NCBI RefSeq assembly: GCF_016406085.1
Contig: NZ_JAEHFJ010000004.1
Span: 404,162 to 468,161, forward strand
Direction of reading: 5' to 3'
Source of the DNA: Aureibaculum flavum
Lineage (GTDB): Bacteria; Bacteroidota; Bacteroidia; Flavobacteriales; Flavobacteriaceae
Length of the DNA: 64,000 nt
Below are positions 54,715 through 64,000 of the stretch, one piece after another (within the stretch, counting starts at the first letter, position 1; every line of letters starts with the position of its first letter). The notes below the pieces were generated by a model, which was not told the origin of the DNA, made no database searches, and worked only from the letters and a program-made list of their open reading frames with translations. Made by a program: the position numbers and the translations under genes.

Positions 54715-55683
54715 ATGAATACATTACGTTTCCTCATTGCAGTACTCATTTTTAATATGGGCTTTGCCCAAGAATTTTCTGAGTTAGATTCAACTACTTC
54801 GTATAAATTCCCTGTCTTAACCTATAAAACAGATACCTTGGTTGAAGAAAAAGTAAATTCCTTTTTACACCTTAAACATTTAAGGCATTTACCAGGACAG
54901 TTTACCAAAACGCCTTTTACAAAAGCCTTAAAATTAACTAGTAAACTAGAATTTAATTCATGGAAACAATTTGACTACCATACGAACATCATTTTTGTAG
55001 AGCTATTTGGTACCCAAAAAGGTAAAGCATACACGGACATAGAACTATTTGATAAACGTACCGGAGATTTCTTTGATTATGACGACGTTTTTATGGATGA
55101 AAGGGATAGAGGCTATGAAGAAAAATTAACCCTACTATTAGATTCGTTAGTGGCCATCGATAAAATAAACCCTACTTCAAACATTTCTATTCGCATTGAA
55201 TTATTAGAAGCCGACATGCGTGTTCACGTAAATGGTGTAGAAAATGTATCTGCTTATTTTCCGTATGCATCCATAAGCGAAAAACTTACGGAGTATGGCA
55301 AGAACTTACTTTTAAATGCCTCGGATACCATTATACGTAGACCTGGCATACGCAATAAACTGTTTAGAGATAGAGCCATTACCCAAGAAGGTAGTAAATA
55401 TGAACGCCAATTAAAATTTCAACTACTAGTGCTGCAACGTAGTAAAAAATCGGACCCCGTTATTTATAAATGGTATGAGGGTAAAAACAACTCAGAACAA
55501 TTTACAGAATCTATTATAACCGATACTACCATTACCTCTGATATTTATGCATGGGATTCCCTTGCTGATAAAAAAGTGAAAATGATGTACACTATGTCCT
55601 TAGAAAAACAAGTGGACAATGCATGGAAAGGAACCGTGCAACTGGGCTCCATGAGTTATCCAGCACTTTTTAAAGAGTATTAA
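54715..55683 (+). CDS. Secreted hypothetical protein, DUF3298-like
   Basis: A 322-residue protein with signal peptide (ALIFNMGFAQE-like). A mixed alpha/beta region (about 85-200, YTDIELFDKRTGDFFDYDDV, ISIRIELLEADMRVHVNGV) resembles DUF3298/PdaC-type domains. No catalytic motif is visible. Role unknown; it probably sits in the envelope. It converges with the VOC gene. Confidence 0.65.
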   Translation: MNTLRFLIAVLIFNMGFAQEFSELDSTTSYKFPVLTYKTDTLVEEKVNSFLHLKHLRHLPGQFTKTPFTKALKLTSKLEFNSWKQFDYHTNIIFVELFGTQKGKAYTDIELFDKRTGDFFDYDDVFMDERDRGYEEKLTLLLDSLVAIDKINPTSNISIRIELLEADMRVHVNGVENVSAYFPYASISEKLTEYGKNLLLNASDTIIRRPGIRNKLFRDRAITQEGSKYERQLKFQLLVLQRSKKSDPVIYKWYEGKNNSEQFTESIITDTTITSDIYAWDSLADKKVKMMYTMSLEKQVDNAWKGTVQLGSMSYPALFKEY

Positions 55684-55695
55684 AGTTATTTTTTT

Positions 55696-56364
55696 TTAAC
55701 GCAACAAGTTGAGTGCTTCATTTTCATACTTCATACAGTACTCTTTACCTTGCTCAACAACCATAATTTCAAAGGCTGAAGCAAAGGCTTTGTCTTGGGT
55801 AGGAAACCAATCTTTTACCTTGGGGTTAATACATATAAAAAGTCCATGCTCATCACCTATCGCACAAAAACGATCAAAGCTACCATCATAAATTTTAATG
55901 TTGGTTAACTTATGTAATTGTGTGTATATTTTTTCAATGGTTGTGGTGGGCATTCCTATTTCTGAGATTTCTAAAAATTGAGAAGCATCAAATGGTTGTG
56001 GTGTACTATTATTTAAATTTTTCCGTGCAATCAGCTCTACAATATTATGGTCTTGGTCATAAAAATAAATGGCTTTCGCATTCCATGCGGTAAAGTCAAT
56101 AATTTCATTGCTTCCCTCCTTCTCTATAGCAACTTTTGTTTTAAGCCACGCCAAGACTTCCACTTCTTTATTGGCGGGAATGTTTATGGCAAAATGATAA
56201 GGCGTTGCTTTAGGCTTATAAGCTATGGTCAATATGGAAGTCCCCAACTGAAACGAAACTTTTTGGTCCGTACTTATAATGCAGGTTACACCCAATACAC
56301 GGGTATAAAAGTCGGCTTGGGCTTTTATATTAGAGCTGTATATTGTTAATTCTTTTATCTGCAT
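55696..56364 (-). CDS. VOC (glyoxalase/dioxygenase) superfamily protein
   Basis: A 222-residue protein: the first half (MQIKELTIYSSNIKAQADFYTRVLG) shows a VOC beta-alpha-beta-beta-beta module with FYDQDHNIVELIARKN. The second module is shorter. Metal ligands are not clear, so substrate cannot be stated. It is cytoplasmic. It follows the lipoprotein gene by 10 nt. Confidence 0.8.
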   Translation of the reverse strand: MQIKELTIYSSNIKAQADFYTRVLGVTCIISTDQKVSFQLGTSILTIAYKPKATPYHFAINIPANKEVEVLAWLKTKVAIEKEGSNEIIDFTAWNAKAIYFYDQDHNIVELIARKNLNNSTPQPFDASQFLEISEIGMPTTTIEKIYTQLHKLTNIKIYDGSFDRFCAIGDEHGLFICINPKVKDWFPTQDKAFASAFEIMVVEQGKEYCMKYENEALNLLR

Positions 56365-56374
56365 GTTATCGTTA

Positions 56375-56764
56375 CTATTCCTGCTCTATCTCATAAGAAC
56401 CTTTGGTATCAAAACGTAGTGGAGCTTTTTCTAATTGCAAGGTATCTGATGTTGCACGTAAAAAAGGTTGTGCATCTGGGGCAACTCCTTTTAAAACTAT
56501 GGTATCGTTTTTAAATTCGTCTTTCATAAAAATTAACGCCTCAGCATCAATGGTTTTTTCTAATTTAAAATATCCTTTTTCATCGGTTTTTACCGCAAAA
56601 ATGTTTCCGTCTTTTTCTTTTACAAAAACATCTTTTACAGGTTTACCATTATGGTACACATAACCTTGGTAATACTCCGTACTACAACCAACCAGTACCA
56701 GCAATACGGCTGCCACCCAACTATTTTTCATTATAAATTTCATTTTACCTCGTTTAGTTAACAT
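56375..56764 (-). CDS. Lipoprotein with carboxypeptidase-regulatory-like domain
   Basis: A 129-residue protein with lipobox VLVGCSTEY. The following part (GYVYHNGKPVKDVFVKEK, TDEKGYFKLEKTI) is a CarboxypepD_reg fold. Start could be ATG 56764, which lies 3 nt after the MORN gene stop, or one of two internal ATGs nearer the signal. Probably co-translated with its neighbour. Confidence 0.7.
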   Translation of the reverse strand: MLTKRGKMKFIMKNSWVAAVLLVLVGCSTEYYQGYVYHNGKPVKDVFVKEKDGNIFAVKTDEKGYFKLEKTIDAEALIFMKDEFKNDTIVLKGVAPDAQPFLRATSDTLQLEKAPLRFDTKGSYEIEQE

Positions 56765-56767
56765 CGT

Positions 56768-58858
56768 TTATTCTTCCGTTTTTAAGAGTTGTGTATACTT
56801 CTTAATTTTTTGATCTGTTGCTTTTGAATGCAACTTTATTTTTTCATAACTAAAATTTTGAATATAGTGCGGAAAGGCTTTATTTTCAATAATATAGTCC
56901 AATATATTTTCTTTGTCAGCTTCACTTAACGGTCTTTTCTGTTTTTCTTTACCATCACTTACTAAGTTATCTCCATTAAAGGTAAACGTACCCTTTTCAA
57001 ATTGTTTAATTTCTTTGGCTGTAACATTATAGGCTATAATAAAACTATTAAAATCTTTTAGTGAATCAGCTTCCAATAGGCTCTTTAAAACGATACCTTT
57101 TTTAGCTCTTGATCTAAGTCCCAAGTTCAGGGTATTCAATTTCTTTATAGGGATGGTAAAGGTTTCCTTATTTTGTCGTGAGCGTTCGCCATTTGGTTCC
57201 GTTACGTCTTCTAAAGTTAACCATTGCTTATTTAATTGTACTACAGGTTTACTATCAGCATCGTAATTATAATATTGAATGACAACGGAATCTTTTAAAG
57301 CAGCGTCTTTTTTACCATAGATCATAAAATCTAGCTTTTGCTCTTCAGGCATTTGTAATTTTAAGGTCCCGTTTTTTAAATGATAAGCTCCGTAGGTCGT
57401 TAAATCTAAACTGCCCACACTTAACGAGAAAAAAAACTGATGTGTATCTAAAAACACCATGGAAGCTGCCATTTCAAATCCCCCCATATTATAACTGCCC
57501 GTTACGGTGTCTGATCCTTTAGAAAAGGCTTCTAAGCGTTCTTTTTCTTCCATATCTTCATGTATATTTTCTCTTAAACGTTCTCCGTTTTTATAAAAAC
57601 GATATTCGTCATTAAACAATACCGAACCATCAAAAGGTTTTCCGTCTTTATAGGTGGCCTCGGCAAGTACTTCGCCATCATAATAATAAGCGGCATAAGC
57701 ACCGTCTTTTTTCCCTGCTTTCGCATGGTAAAACCCCATGGTCATATCTCTTGCACTATTATAAAATATTTGTTTTCCTTCTTCTTTTCCGTCTTTTAAA
57801 TTTAGAATAATAGGTATTTTAGACCAACCCGTAAATTGCCTTTGTTCAACAAAAGTACCGTTCTGTTTTACACCTTCTACATAGAAACCTTCGGCTATTA
57901 TCTTTTCTTTATTCCACACCGTTTCGGTTCCGTTTTTACTGCCTTTTTTGTACTCAGAAACATACAAAAGCCGATCATCATCTTCATGTTCAAAAGTACC
58001 TTCATTGGGATAGTGATTTTTATACATACCTTTATATAGCACGTCTCCGTTACTATCATATTTGACAAAGGGTCCGTTAAAGTTTGTGTTTTCAACAGTT
58101 GTCATTGTTTTTATAGCTTTTACATAGCCACAGTCATCGCCCTTATAAAATGTAATGGCTCTTCCTTCAATTACTTCTTCATCTATACAGGTGTTTTTCT
58201 GAATAATGGCTCCTATCTTGTCATAAAAGATTTCTGTGTTTTCGTCGTAACAGCCTTTATCTGGACAAACACGTTCATAGGCTAGTATGTCGGTATTTTC
58301 GTAATACAATTTTTCACCTATTCTTCTCCCCTCTTTATATTGAATAAAACAGGAACCTACGCCTTCAGCGGGGTATCCATTTTTAAACTGTAATTCGGTT
58401 CGTAATTTCCCTTCTTTGGAATAGGATTTGGAAGATTGCTGTTCATCATCTATCATTTCAAGCTCACTTTTTATAGCACCGTTTTCATAGTATTTGATTT
58501 CTGGCCCGTTCTGTTTTCTATTTTTATAATGCATCACCGTCCTTTTATTACCATTGGCATAATACCAAACCACTTTACCATCGTAATAATACTTATTAGA
58601 ACCTAAAAATGAGGTTTCTGTAGTGTCAAGCTTTTTTTGCCAGGCTTCAAATTGTAAAGTACCATCAATATAATAGTCTTTAAATAAGGTTCTATTGCCG
58701 TCTTGCTCCAAAGGCATGGGTCTGTAAAAATGGGCATTGGTCTTTGTGGTTTCATCCCAATCTTGATCATAATAAATGGTATCCTTTTGAGCGGTTATTG
58801 TGGTTTGATACCCCATCATTGTTAAAAATAGACCAATAGTAAACGTTTTTAAGAGCAT
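56768..58858 (-). CDS. MORN-variant repeat (YwqK-type) secreted protein
   Basis: A 696-residue protein with signal peptide (LFLTMMGYQTTITAQ). The body repeats short motifs such as YYDGKVVWYYANGNKRTVMH, KSELEMIDDEQQ and GEVLAEATYKDGKPFDGSVL, the toxin-antitoxin YwqK / MORN-like pattern. The last 250 residues form a separate alpha/beta region. Probably outer membrane or surface linked; function unknown. It is first of a three-gene minus-strand cluster with the lipoprotein and VOC genes. Confidence 0.75.
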   Translation of the reverse strand: MLLKTFTIGLFLTMMGYQTTITAQKDTIYYDQDWDETTKTNAHFYRPMPLEQDGNRTLFKDYYIDGTLQFEAWQKKLDTTETSFLGSNKYYYDGKVVWYYANGNKRTVMHYKNRKQNGPEIKYYENGAIKSELEMIDDEQQSSKSYSKEGKLRTELQFKNGYPAEGVGSCFIQYKEGRRIGEKLYYENTDILAYERVCPDKGCYDENTEIFYDKIGAIIQKNTCIDEEVIEGRAITFYKGDDCGYVKAIKTMTTVENTNFNGPFVKYDSNGDVLYKGMYKNHYPNEGTFEHEDDDRLLYVSEYKKGSKNGTETVWNKEKIIAEGFYVEGVKQNGTFVEQRQFTGWSKIPIILNLKDGKEEGKQIFYNSARDMTMGFYHAKAGKKDGAYAAYYYDGEVLAEATYKDGKPFDGSVLFNDEYRFYKNGERLRENIHEDMEEKERLEAFSKGSDTVTGSYNMGGFEMAASMVFLDTHQFFFSLSVGSLDLTTYGAYHLKNGTLKLQMPEEQKLDFMIYGKKDAALKDSVVIQYYNYDADSKPVVQLNKQWLTLEDVTEPNGERSRQNKETFTIPIKKLNTLNLGLRSRAKKGIVLKSLLEADSLKDFNSFIIAYNVTAKEIKQFEKGTFTFNGDNLVSDGKEKQKRPLSEADKENILDYIIENKAFPHYIQNFSYEKIKLHSKATDQKIKKYTQLLKTEE

Positions 58859-59286
58859 GTTTTTAGGTTATAACTGACAGTGACTCCTTTTTTGGTGACA
58901 CCACTACGCAAATTTAGTGAATCCCTGTTGAGTACAAACACGGTAAATGGGGGTTTTTACCATGTATGGGATGGGATAGTACTAAACCGAGCCACAGGTA
59001 GTACTGCAACCTCTAAATGCGGAACAAAAGCCCAAAAAATTGGCGGCATCTTTTTCTGTTTTTTAGGATTCAAATTGGTGGTATTTTTAAAATAAAGCCG
59101 TACCTTAAGTAGTCCAAATAACCAACTGTAAAATGCATTACGCTAGTAAGGAATATCCTTATAAATAATGCAGTATAACGTTTAATGAATTGCCTTTTTC
59201 TAAGGGAGTTTTCCGTTGGTGGAACCTAACTTACCTTAGCTATTCGTGATTTTTAAACAATGTGTCGCTTTAAAATGTAAACCATC
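58859..59286. other. Divergent intergenic region
   Basis: 428 bp between the MORN and persulfide dioxygenase genes. No GTAAC-type operator is found, so the dioxygenase is not seen to share the SQR control. No convincing gene. Confidence 0.45.
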
Positions 59287-60618
59287 ATGAAAATAAAACA
59301 ATTTGAATACAAACCCTTATCCCATTTTTCGTATGCCATAATTAGTGATGGTGAAATGGCTATTGTTGACCCCGAACGTGACCCGATGCAGTATTATGAG
59401 TTTGCCTATCAAAATAAGGCAAAAATTATAGCGGTTATTGAAACACATCCGCATGCTGATTTTGTGAGTTCGCATTTGCAAATTCACAAAGAAACAGGAG
59501 CCAATATTTACAACAGTAAAAAATTAGGAGCAGATTATCCGCACATCTCTTTTGATGATGGTATTCGTATTAACATAGGAAAAGCCACTTTAACCGCGAT
59601 GAACACCCCTGGACATTCGCCAGATAGTATTAGCATTGTTGCTGATGATGGCGATAAAAAAGTACTGTTTACAGGCGATACCTTGTTTATTGGTGATGTT
59701 GGCCGCCCTGATTTACGAGAAAAAGCGGGTAATATGACGGCAAAACGTAAAGAATTGGCGGAAGCCATGTACGAAACCATGTTGCATAAATTCACGAATC
59801 TACCTAATGATACGTTGGTCTATCCCGCCCACGGTGCTGGTTCTCTTTGTGGAAAAAATTTAAGTGATGCCGCCAGTAGTACATTGGGGAATGAACGGAT
59901 GGCAAATTGGGCATTTCAAGAACAAACCAAAGAACAGTTTGTAACTACCTTGTTGGAGAGTCAACCGTTTATACCTTCGTATTTTGGTTATAATGTGATG
60001 TTGAATAAAAGAGGTGCTAAAAACTTGCGTAAATCCATTGCCAAAGTGTCCTTTAAAATGAATACTACTGCAAAAGGACTTCTTGTAGATGTTCGAGCGT
60101 CTGCTGATTATAAAAAAGGACATCTGAAAGGAAGTTTGAATATTGAAGACACTTCTGAAGATTCTAAATTTGAAACGTGGTTAGGAGCCATCATTGCACC
60201 CAAAGAAAAATTCAGTTTGGTTATTGAAAAACCACAAGACCTAGACATGATATTGCAACGTGTAGCTAAAATTGGTTACGAAAAACAATTGAAAAAAGTA
60301 ATCACGCTTGCTAAGGAAAATTTAATTGCCGATAAACCTTTGAATCTTCAAGATTTTAAAGCCCATCCTGATAAATATACCATTGTAGACATTCGTAATA
60401 TGAGCGAGATAAACGAAGGTTCCTTTTTTGAAAATGCATTGCCACTTCCGTTGAATGAATTGCGTACAACCGCAAAAACAATTCCTACTGATAAACCCAT
60501 CGTGGTGCATTGTGCTGGCGGATATCGTAGTGCTGCAGGTAGTAGTATCATCGAAAAGCTATTAAAAGACGTTACTGTTTATGATTTAAGTGATGATGTA
60601 AAGGAGTTTAACCAATAA
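59287..60618 (+). CDS. MBL-fold persulfide dioxygenase-like protein with rhodanese domain
   Basis: A 443-residue ETHE1-like fusion. Metallo-beta-lactamase motif THPHADFVSSH (53-63) and GDTLFIGDVGRPDL carry the iron ligands. After about residue 265, a rhodanese region follows in two parts, with the active cysteine in VVHCAGGYRSA (about C409). It oxidises glutathione or bacillithiol persulfide and moves sulfane sulfur. It complements SQR, though it is 42 kb away. Confidence 0.9.
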   Translation: MKIKQFEYKPLSHFSYAIISDGEMAIVDPERDPMQYYEFAYQNKAKIIAVIETHPHADFVSSHLQIHKETGANIYNSKKLGADYPHISFDDGIRINIGKATLTAMNTPGHSPDSISIVADDGDKKVLFTGDTLFIGDVGRPDLREKAGNMTAKRKELAEAMYETMLHKFTNLPNDTLVYPAHGAGSLCGKNLSDAASSTLGNERMANWAFQEQTKEQFVTTLLESQPFIPSYFGYNVMLNKRGAKNLRKSIAKVSFKMNTTAKGLLVDVRASADYKKGHLKGSLNIEDTSEDSKFETWLGAIIAPKEKFSLVIEKPQDLDMILQRVAKIGYEKQLKKVITLAKENLIADKPLNLQDFKAHPDKYTIVDIRNMSEINEGSFFENALPLPLNELRTTAKTIPTDKPIVVHCAGGYRSAAGSSIIEKLLKDVTVYDLSDDVKEFNQ

Positions 60619-60781
60619 GGGGCGTAATTTCACTCAGCTTTCATATAAAAACGGCTTAAAGTGTATTGATAAACTGTCTGTGGATTCGTAGTTATAATAA
60701 CTCGCAGGTTATGTTGTCGATAAATGAATGACCTCAAATATGGAGCTTATGGCATTTTAAATAGCGAATACTTGTAATACC

Positions 60782-61594
60782 TTATTTTTTATAATTTATA
60801 AGTGCATTATTAAAAATGGAATCTTGTTTTACAAAACCCTCATTTTCAGCTGGTTTACTGTAGGTATGCGTATAACTCAAAATACCATCAACAACATTAT
60901 GTTTGTGTTTTGACATCCAGAGCCCGCGTTTAAAAACAAATTCTATTTCCAGTTTACTTTTATCATAATTTACTGCCTCTTTATACTCTAAAAGAAATTT
61001 ATCATAAAATTGTTTATTCTTTTTTAGTGTTTTAAGTACAGAAATATAAAAATCGGCTTCAGGTTTCTTTTTTTTATACAATGCATAACTTCTAAAATTA
61101 CTACCGTAATGAATAAAAGTAAGCAGATCACCCTTTTTTTCAATTAATATTTGATTGTTTAGGTAGACTCCTTTCACAAAATTCTCATTAGAATAGCCTT
61201 CTACCTCCTTTTCATTACATATTCTAAGGGTATGAAATTCATTTTTAAAATTCCTTATGATTCCAAAATGACCAGTAGGGGTAAGTTCTTTTATTTTATT
61301 AGCATAATAAAAACCAAAATCAGTTTCTGAAAGTTTTTCAATAACCATTGCTCCTTTATAAATTACATAGTCATCAGAGTCAATCATGGACGATCTTCCC
61401 TTTATGAGTTCATATTCACCTGAAATATCTATAATACTATCTATATTTACTTCAATGGTGTCTATCTTCTGTAATTGTGCTACAATTTCGTTTTGTTCTA
61501 AAGCACTCGTTTTTAAGTATCGTTTTTCTTTAGTACCCGCAATAAAAACTACAAGCAATAGTAGACTAAAAATAGGTGTATGTTTTATGATCAT
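60782..61594 (-). CDS. Hypothetical membrane-anchored protein
   Basis: A 270-residue protein with an N-terminal hydrophobic segment (FSLLLLVVFIAG). The rest is mixed beta and helix with no known family (SGEYELIKGRSSMIDSDDYV, YYANKIKELTPTGHFGIIR). No function can be given. Confidence 0.55.
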   Translation of the reverse strand: MIIKHTPIFSLLLLVVFIAGTKEKRYLKTSALEQNEIVAQLQKIDTIEVNIDSIIDISGEYELIKGRSSMIDSDDYVIYKGAMVIEKLSETDFGFYYANKIKELTPTGHFGIIRNFKNEFHTLRICNEKEVEGYSNENFVKGVYLNNQILIEKKGDLLTFIHYGSNFRSYALYKKKKPEADFYISVLKTLKKNKQFYDKFLLEYKEAVNYDKSKLEIEFVFKRGLWMSKHKHNVVDGILSYTHTYSKPAENEGFVKQDSIFNNALINYKK

Positions 61595-61806
61595 TTATAA
61601 GTAATTTATTTTTTCGCTGAAGCTTTACACTAAAAACGGTCTAGTGCCAAAACTAAGAAATTTTAAATATTAATGGCCTCCATTCTTTTAGCAACCAATA
61701 CATAGGTTTAACGCATTTGAAATTAAGTTCGTATAGTGCTAGTCTCAAATACGATCTCCATTCCGTTTTTATAAAAATTTCCATATTTTTAACTAAAATT
61801 TAAATT

Positions 61807-62523
61807 ATGTGTTATTCAACGGCATTACGGAAAAAACGAGAAGAAATTGAGCAACGCTTACTGAGTATGATTCCCGCTAATTTTGAAATCCCCGATGAAT
61901 ATAAACAGTACTTTCATTTAAACGGCTTTTCGCATGGCAACTTGTATATCATTACAATGGAGTCGCCCAAATTAATAACTCACGCTCAGTGGGGATTAGT
62001 CCCAGATTGGGCCCATAACGACCCGGCTGCCTTTTATAAAAAAAGCAATACCCTAAATGCCAAGAGTGAAACGCTATTTGAGCGGAATTCCTATAAAAAA
62101 AGTGCACAAAATAAACGCTGTTTAATTCTTGCCGATGGTTTTTTTGAGCCGCATCATGAAAATGGGATTGTCGTCCCAAATTTTTGTTATCAGCCGTCAG
62201 AAGCGTATCCCGAAGGTGATTTATTTCTATTTGCTGGGCTGTATAACGAAATAGATGCCCAAACCAATACGGCAACCATTATTACCATGCCAGCCAATGC
62301 CTTTTTTACCGAAGTGCATAATAAGCAAAAGAGAATGCCATTGGTCTTAGATGAAACGAACCTTGAAGATTGGCTCGATGAGGGCATGAATGAACCGAGC
62401 CTTAATGAACTCATGGCAGAGGGTTTTACCACCAAACCATTTAAAGCTTACCCAGTAAGTAGAGACCTCTATAAAAAGAATGTAGAAACGGACTTGCCGT
62501 ATATTGTGGAGCGTACGGCGTAG
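61807..62523 (+). CDS. SOS-response-associated peptidase (SRAP/YedK/HMCES)
   Basis: A 238-residue SRAP protein. The catalytic Cys2 is exposed after Met removal (MCYSTALR). Conserved parts include NAKSETLFERNSYKKSAQNK, ILADGFFEPHH and EVHNKQKRMPLVLD with its histidine. It crosslinks to abasic sites in single-stranded DNA. No LexA box was recognised upstream. Confidence 0.93.
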   Translation: MCYSTALRKKREEIEQRLLSMIPANFEIPDEYKQYFHLNGFSHGNLYIITMESPKLITHAQWGLVPDWAHNDPAAFYKKSNTLNAKSETLFERNSYKKSAQNKRCLILADGFFEPHHENGIVVPNFCYQPSEAYPEGDLFLFAGLYNEIDAQTNTATIITMPANAFFTEVHNKQKRMPLVLDETNLEDWLDEGMNEPSLNELMAEGFTTKPFKAYPVSRDLYKKNVETDLPYIVERTA

Positions 62524-62840
62524 CTAATTAGGTGGGTGCTTCATTTCATGAGATTGCTTCACTCGGTTATCTCCGAGTTCGCAATGACCGTATAAGGATT
62601 ACTCCCTACGGTCGTCATCCCAGAGAGCGTATCCTGAGCAAGCATAGCAACCCAAAAACACAATGTGTTTTTTTTGTTTTTTTGTTTTCCCTTCTCTTAC
62701 GAAAATAAATTTTCGACGTTTTAAATGGCAAATTAGCATATAAATTAACAATAAACTACACGTCACTATATTCCTTATATTTGTGATATGCGGAGTACAT
62801 ATGTAATGGTACATATCTAACTGTTTTACAAAACATTAAA
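62524..62840. repeat. Repeat copy upstream of the 243-residue gene
   Basis: Contains one copy (62594-62707) of the family that recurs at 63680-64000: AAGGATTACTCCCT, then GTATCCTGAGCAAGCATAGC and a CCCAAAAACAC-N3-GTG hairpin with T-run. The rest is non-coding. Confidence 0.75.
62776..62783 (+). promoter_or_regulatory. Bacteroidota -7 box ahead of the 243-residue gene
   Basis: TATATTTG matches the TAnnTTTG consensus, 58 bp upstream of the ATG. No good -33 TTTG was found at the expected distance. Two GTACATAT direct repeats follow between the box and the start. Confidence 0.45.
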
Positions 62841-63572
62841 ATGAAACTATCTTCTATATTTATATTTTTAATGAGTTTTAATTTATATGCTCAACAACAT
62901 TCAAATCTAGTAGATAGCGTATTGAAGGAGTTAAAAATCAATTTGTCTAATTGTAAAACTGATTTAATCGTAGAAAAAGTAATGCCAAATGATTCTACTA
63001 AAACAATTGTTGTAATACCCAAGCTAGAAACAGAATATAATGAACAAAACGATTGCTGTTTTGAGTTGAATAGCTACATCTTAATTGTAAATAGCTTAAG
63101 TTATCAAATTGAAAATAAATATATAGAAAGTTACAAGTCTAACGGTTGGGTTTCTGATGCAGTAGTATTGGTTGAAATTTCAATCGATACCGCTCCTTAT
63201 TATTTATCAAATGAAAAACGAGCTTTTGGAATTAGAGTTAAATACAATGGAAACTCTAGAGTTAACCCTTATGGGTATGAAACAATTACTTTATTTGAAC
63301 CACAAGATAATTCTTTAAGGACGTTACTTAAAAATTACAATGTTTTAGAATATAGTGGTCAATGGGACGGCAATTGTATTGGAGAATTTAGTTCTAAAAA
63401 AAAGACAATAATTATAACTGATAACTTAACAAATAGTCACTTAGATATTTTAATCAAAAGTAAAATCACAAATTCAATAGCTTTTCTTAATGAAAATAAT
63501 GATTGTGATGAAAAAGAAACAGTAACTGAAAAAACAGAAACTCTTACATATGAGAATGGCTCGTATAAATAA
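62841..63572 (+). CDS. Secreted hypothetical protein
   Basis: A 243-residue protein with signal peptide (IFIFLMSFNLYAQQH). No domain is recognised. Two cysteine pairs (DCCFELN, NCKTDLIVEK) and an acidic tail are visible. It stands between copies of one repeat family, which may matter more than its unknown role. Confidence 0.6.
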   Translation: MKLSSIFIFLMSFNLYAQQHSNLVDSVLKELKINLSNCKTDLIVEKVMPNDSTKTIVVIPKLETEYNEQNDCCFELNSYILIVNSLSYQIENKYIESYKSNGWVSDAVVLVEISIDTAPYYLSNEKRAFGIRVKYNGNSRVNPYGYETITLFEPQDNSLRTLLKNYNVLEYSGQWDGNCIGEFSSKKKTIIITDNLTNSHLDILIKSKITNSIAFLNENNDCDEKETVTEKTETLTYENGSYK

Positions 63573-64000
63573 AACGTTTTGTAACAATGTACAAAAAACA
63601 TAGGGCGATTTTGTGTTAACTCCAAAGTTCTGTATTTATTGACAAAGTCCGCAAAATATAAAATTTGGCATTATCCCTGATAGGGTATCCTGAGCAAGCA
63701 TAGCAACCCAAAAACACGATGTGTTTTTTTGGGTTTTTTGTTTCCATATCACTTACAAAAGCAAGCTTTTGACGCTCTTGGAAACATTTCAAGGATTACT
63801 CCCTGTGGTCGTGATCCCAGAAAGGGTATCCTGAGCAAGCATAGCAACCCAAAAACACGATGTGTTTTTTTGGTTTTTTTGTTTTCCCTTCTCTTACGAA
63901 AATATTTCAAGGATTACTCCCTGCGGTCGTGATCCCAGAAAGGGTATCCTGAGCAAGCATAGCAACCCAAAAACACAATGTGTTTTTTTGGGTTTTTTGT
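63573..64000. repeat. Tandem repeat family at the right end of the window
   Basis: Copies near 63681 (shortened), 63791 and 63909 (running past the end), spaced 118 bp for the last two. Each holds GGTATCCTGAGCAAGCATAG, then a hairpin CCCAAAAACAC / GTGTTTTTTTGGG. The first 100 bp are plain intergenic sequence. Confidence 0.8.

Noticed and set aside
58880..59095. Plus-strand ORF of 71 codons
   Set aside because: No signal, domain or context; overlaps promoter space of two divergent genes.
59101..59286. GTAAC-N4-GTTAC site upstream of the persulfide dioxygenase
   Set aside because: Searched for; only unrelated CCTAAC/TTACC-like words are present.
62599..62814. Minus-strand ORF
   Set aside because: Begins in AT-rich promoter DNA and ends in the repeat copy at 62594.
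1..64000. tRNA, rRNA or integrase genes
   Set aside because: None recognised on either strand, so no tRNA attachment site can be proposed for the defence island.

Overview
The window looks like the chromosome of a marine-type Flavobacteriaceae (Bacteroidota). It is AT-rich, its start codons lack Shine-Dalgarno leaders, it carries a type IX sorting domain and an outer-membrane beta-barrel TonB receptor, and it has tandem M16 peptidases, DUF4251, DUF1501 and DUF1800 proteins. No rRNA, tRNA, CRISPR array or integrase was seen.

Left part (1-30 kb) is mostly housekeeping, envelope and respiration. It holds a partial Y_Y_Y sensor gene (1-2186, minus), an M16 peptidase pair, and a DsbD thiol-disulfide transporter preceded by a free-standing copy of its N-terminal domain. 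A five-gene minus-strand RND efflux operon follows (tolC, adaptor, pump, PII-like, DUF2892). Next come sulfide:quinone oxidoreductase with a previously easy-to-miss 45-residue partner, a DUF3365 haem protein, cytochrome bd (cydAB), galM, an octahaem-TPR lipoprotein, a Smr protein, DUF4251, and a DUF1800-DUF1501 pair. Four of these transcription units (tolC operon, SQR, DUF3365, cydAB) carry the same palindrome, GTAAC-N4-GTTAC (one mismatch at cydA), upstream. This suggests one absent regulator, plausibly Crp/Fnr-type, joins sulfide oxidation, efflux and the high-affinity oxidase.

Middle part (30-42 kb) is a plastic zone. A TonB-dependent receptor sits between about 1 kb of intergenic repeats on each side, sharing a 240-bp near-identical direct repeat. 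A Fic AMP-transferase gene is bracketed by two 110-bp copies of the 3' end of a small gene and has three 40-bp repeats upstream. A split HipA system (HipB, HipS, HipT) has two AGTGC-N8-GCACT operators. A DoxX gene is bracketed by REP-like repeats. A three-gene micro-operon encodes 62-, 34- and 50-residue proteins.

The defence island (41.7-53.2 kb, all minus strand) reads hsdR, AlbA_2/ATPase protein, hsdM, hsdS, a 1056-residue helicase with a probable nuclease tail, a GIY-YIG/DUF4357 protein and a 222-residue protein. hsdR and the AlbA_2 gene are in the same frame, separated by one TAA. This compact set is the best candidate for an under-described composite defence system.

Right part (53.5-64 kb) contains a CcoO/CcoP-like dihaem cytochrome, several hypothetical envelope proteins, a MORN-type lipoprotein cluster, an ETHE1-like persulfide dioxygenase with rhodanese domain (functionally linked to SQR), an SRAP (YedK/HMCES) protein, and a secreted hypothetical protein flanked by another repeat family that continues past the window end.
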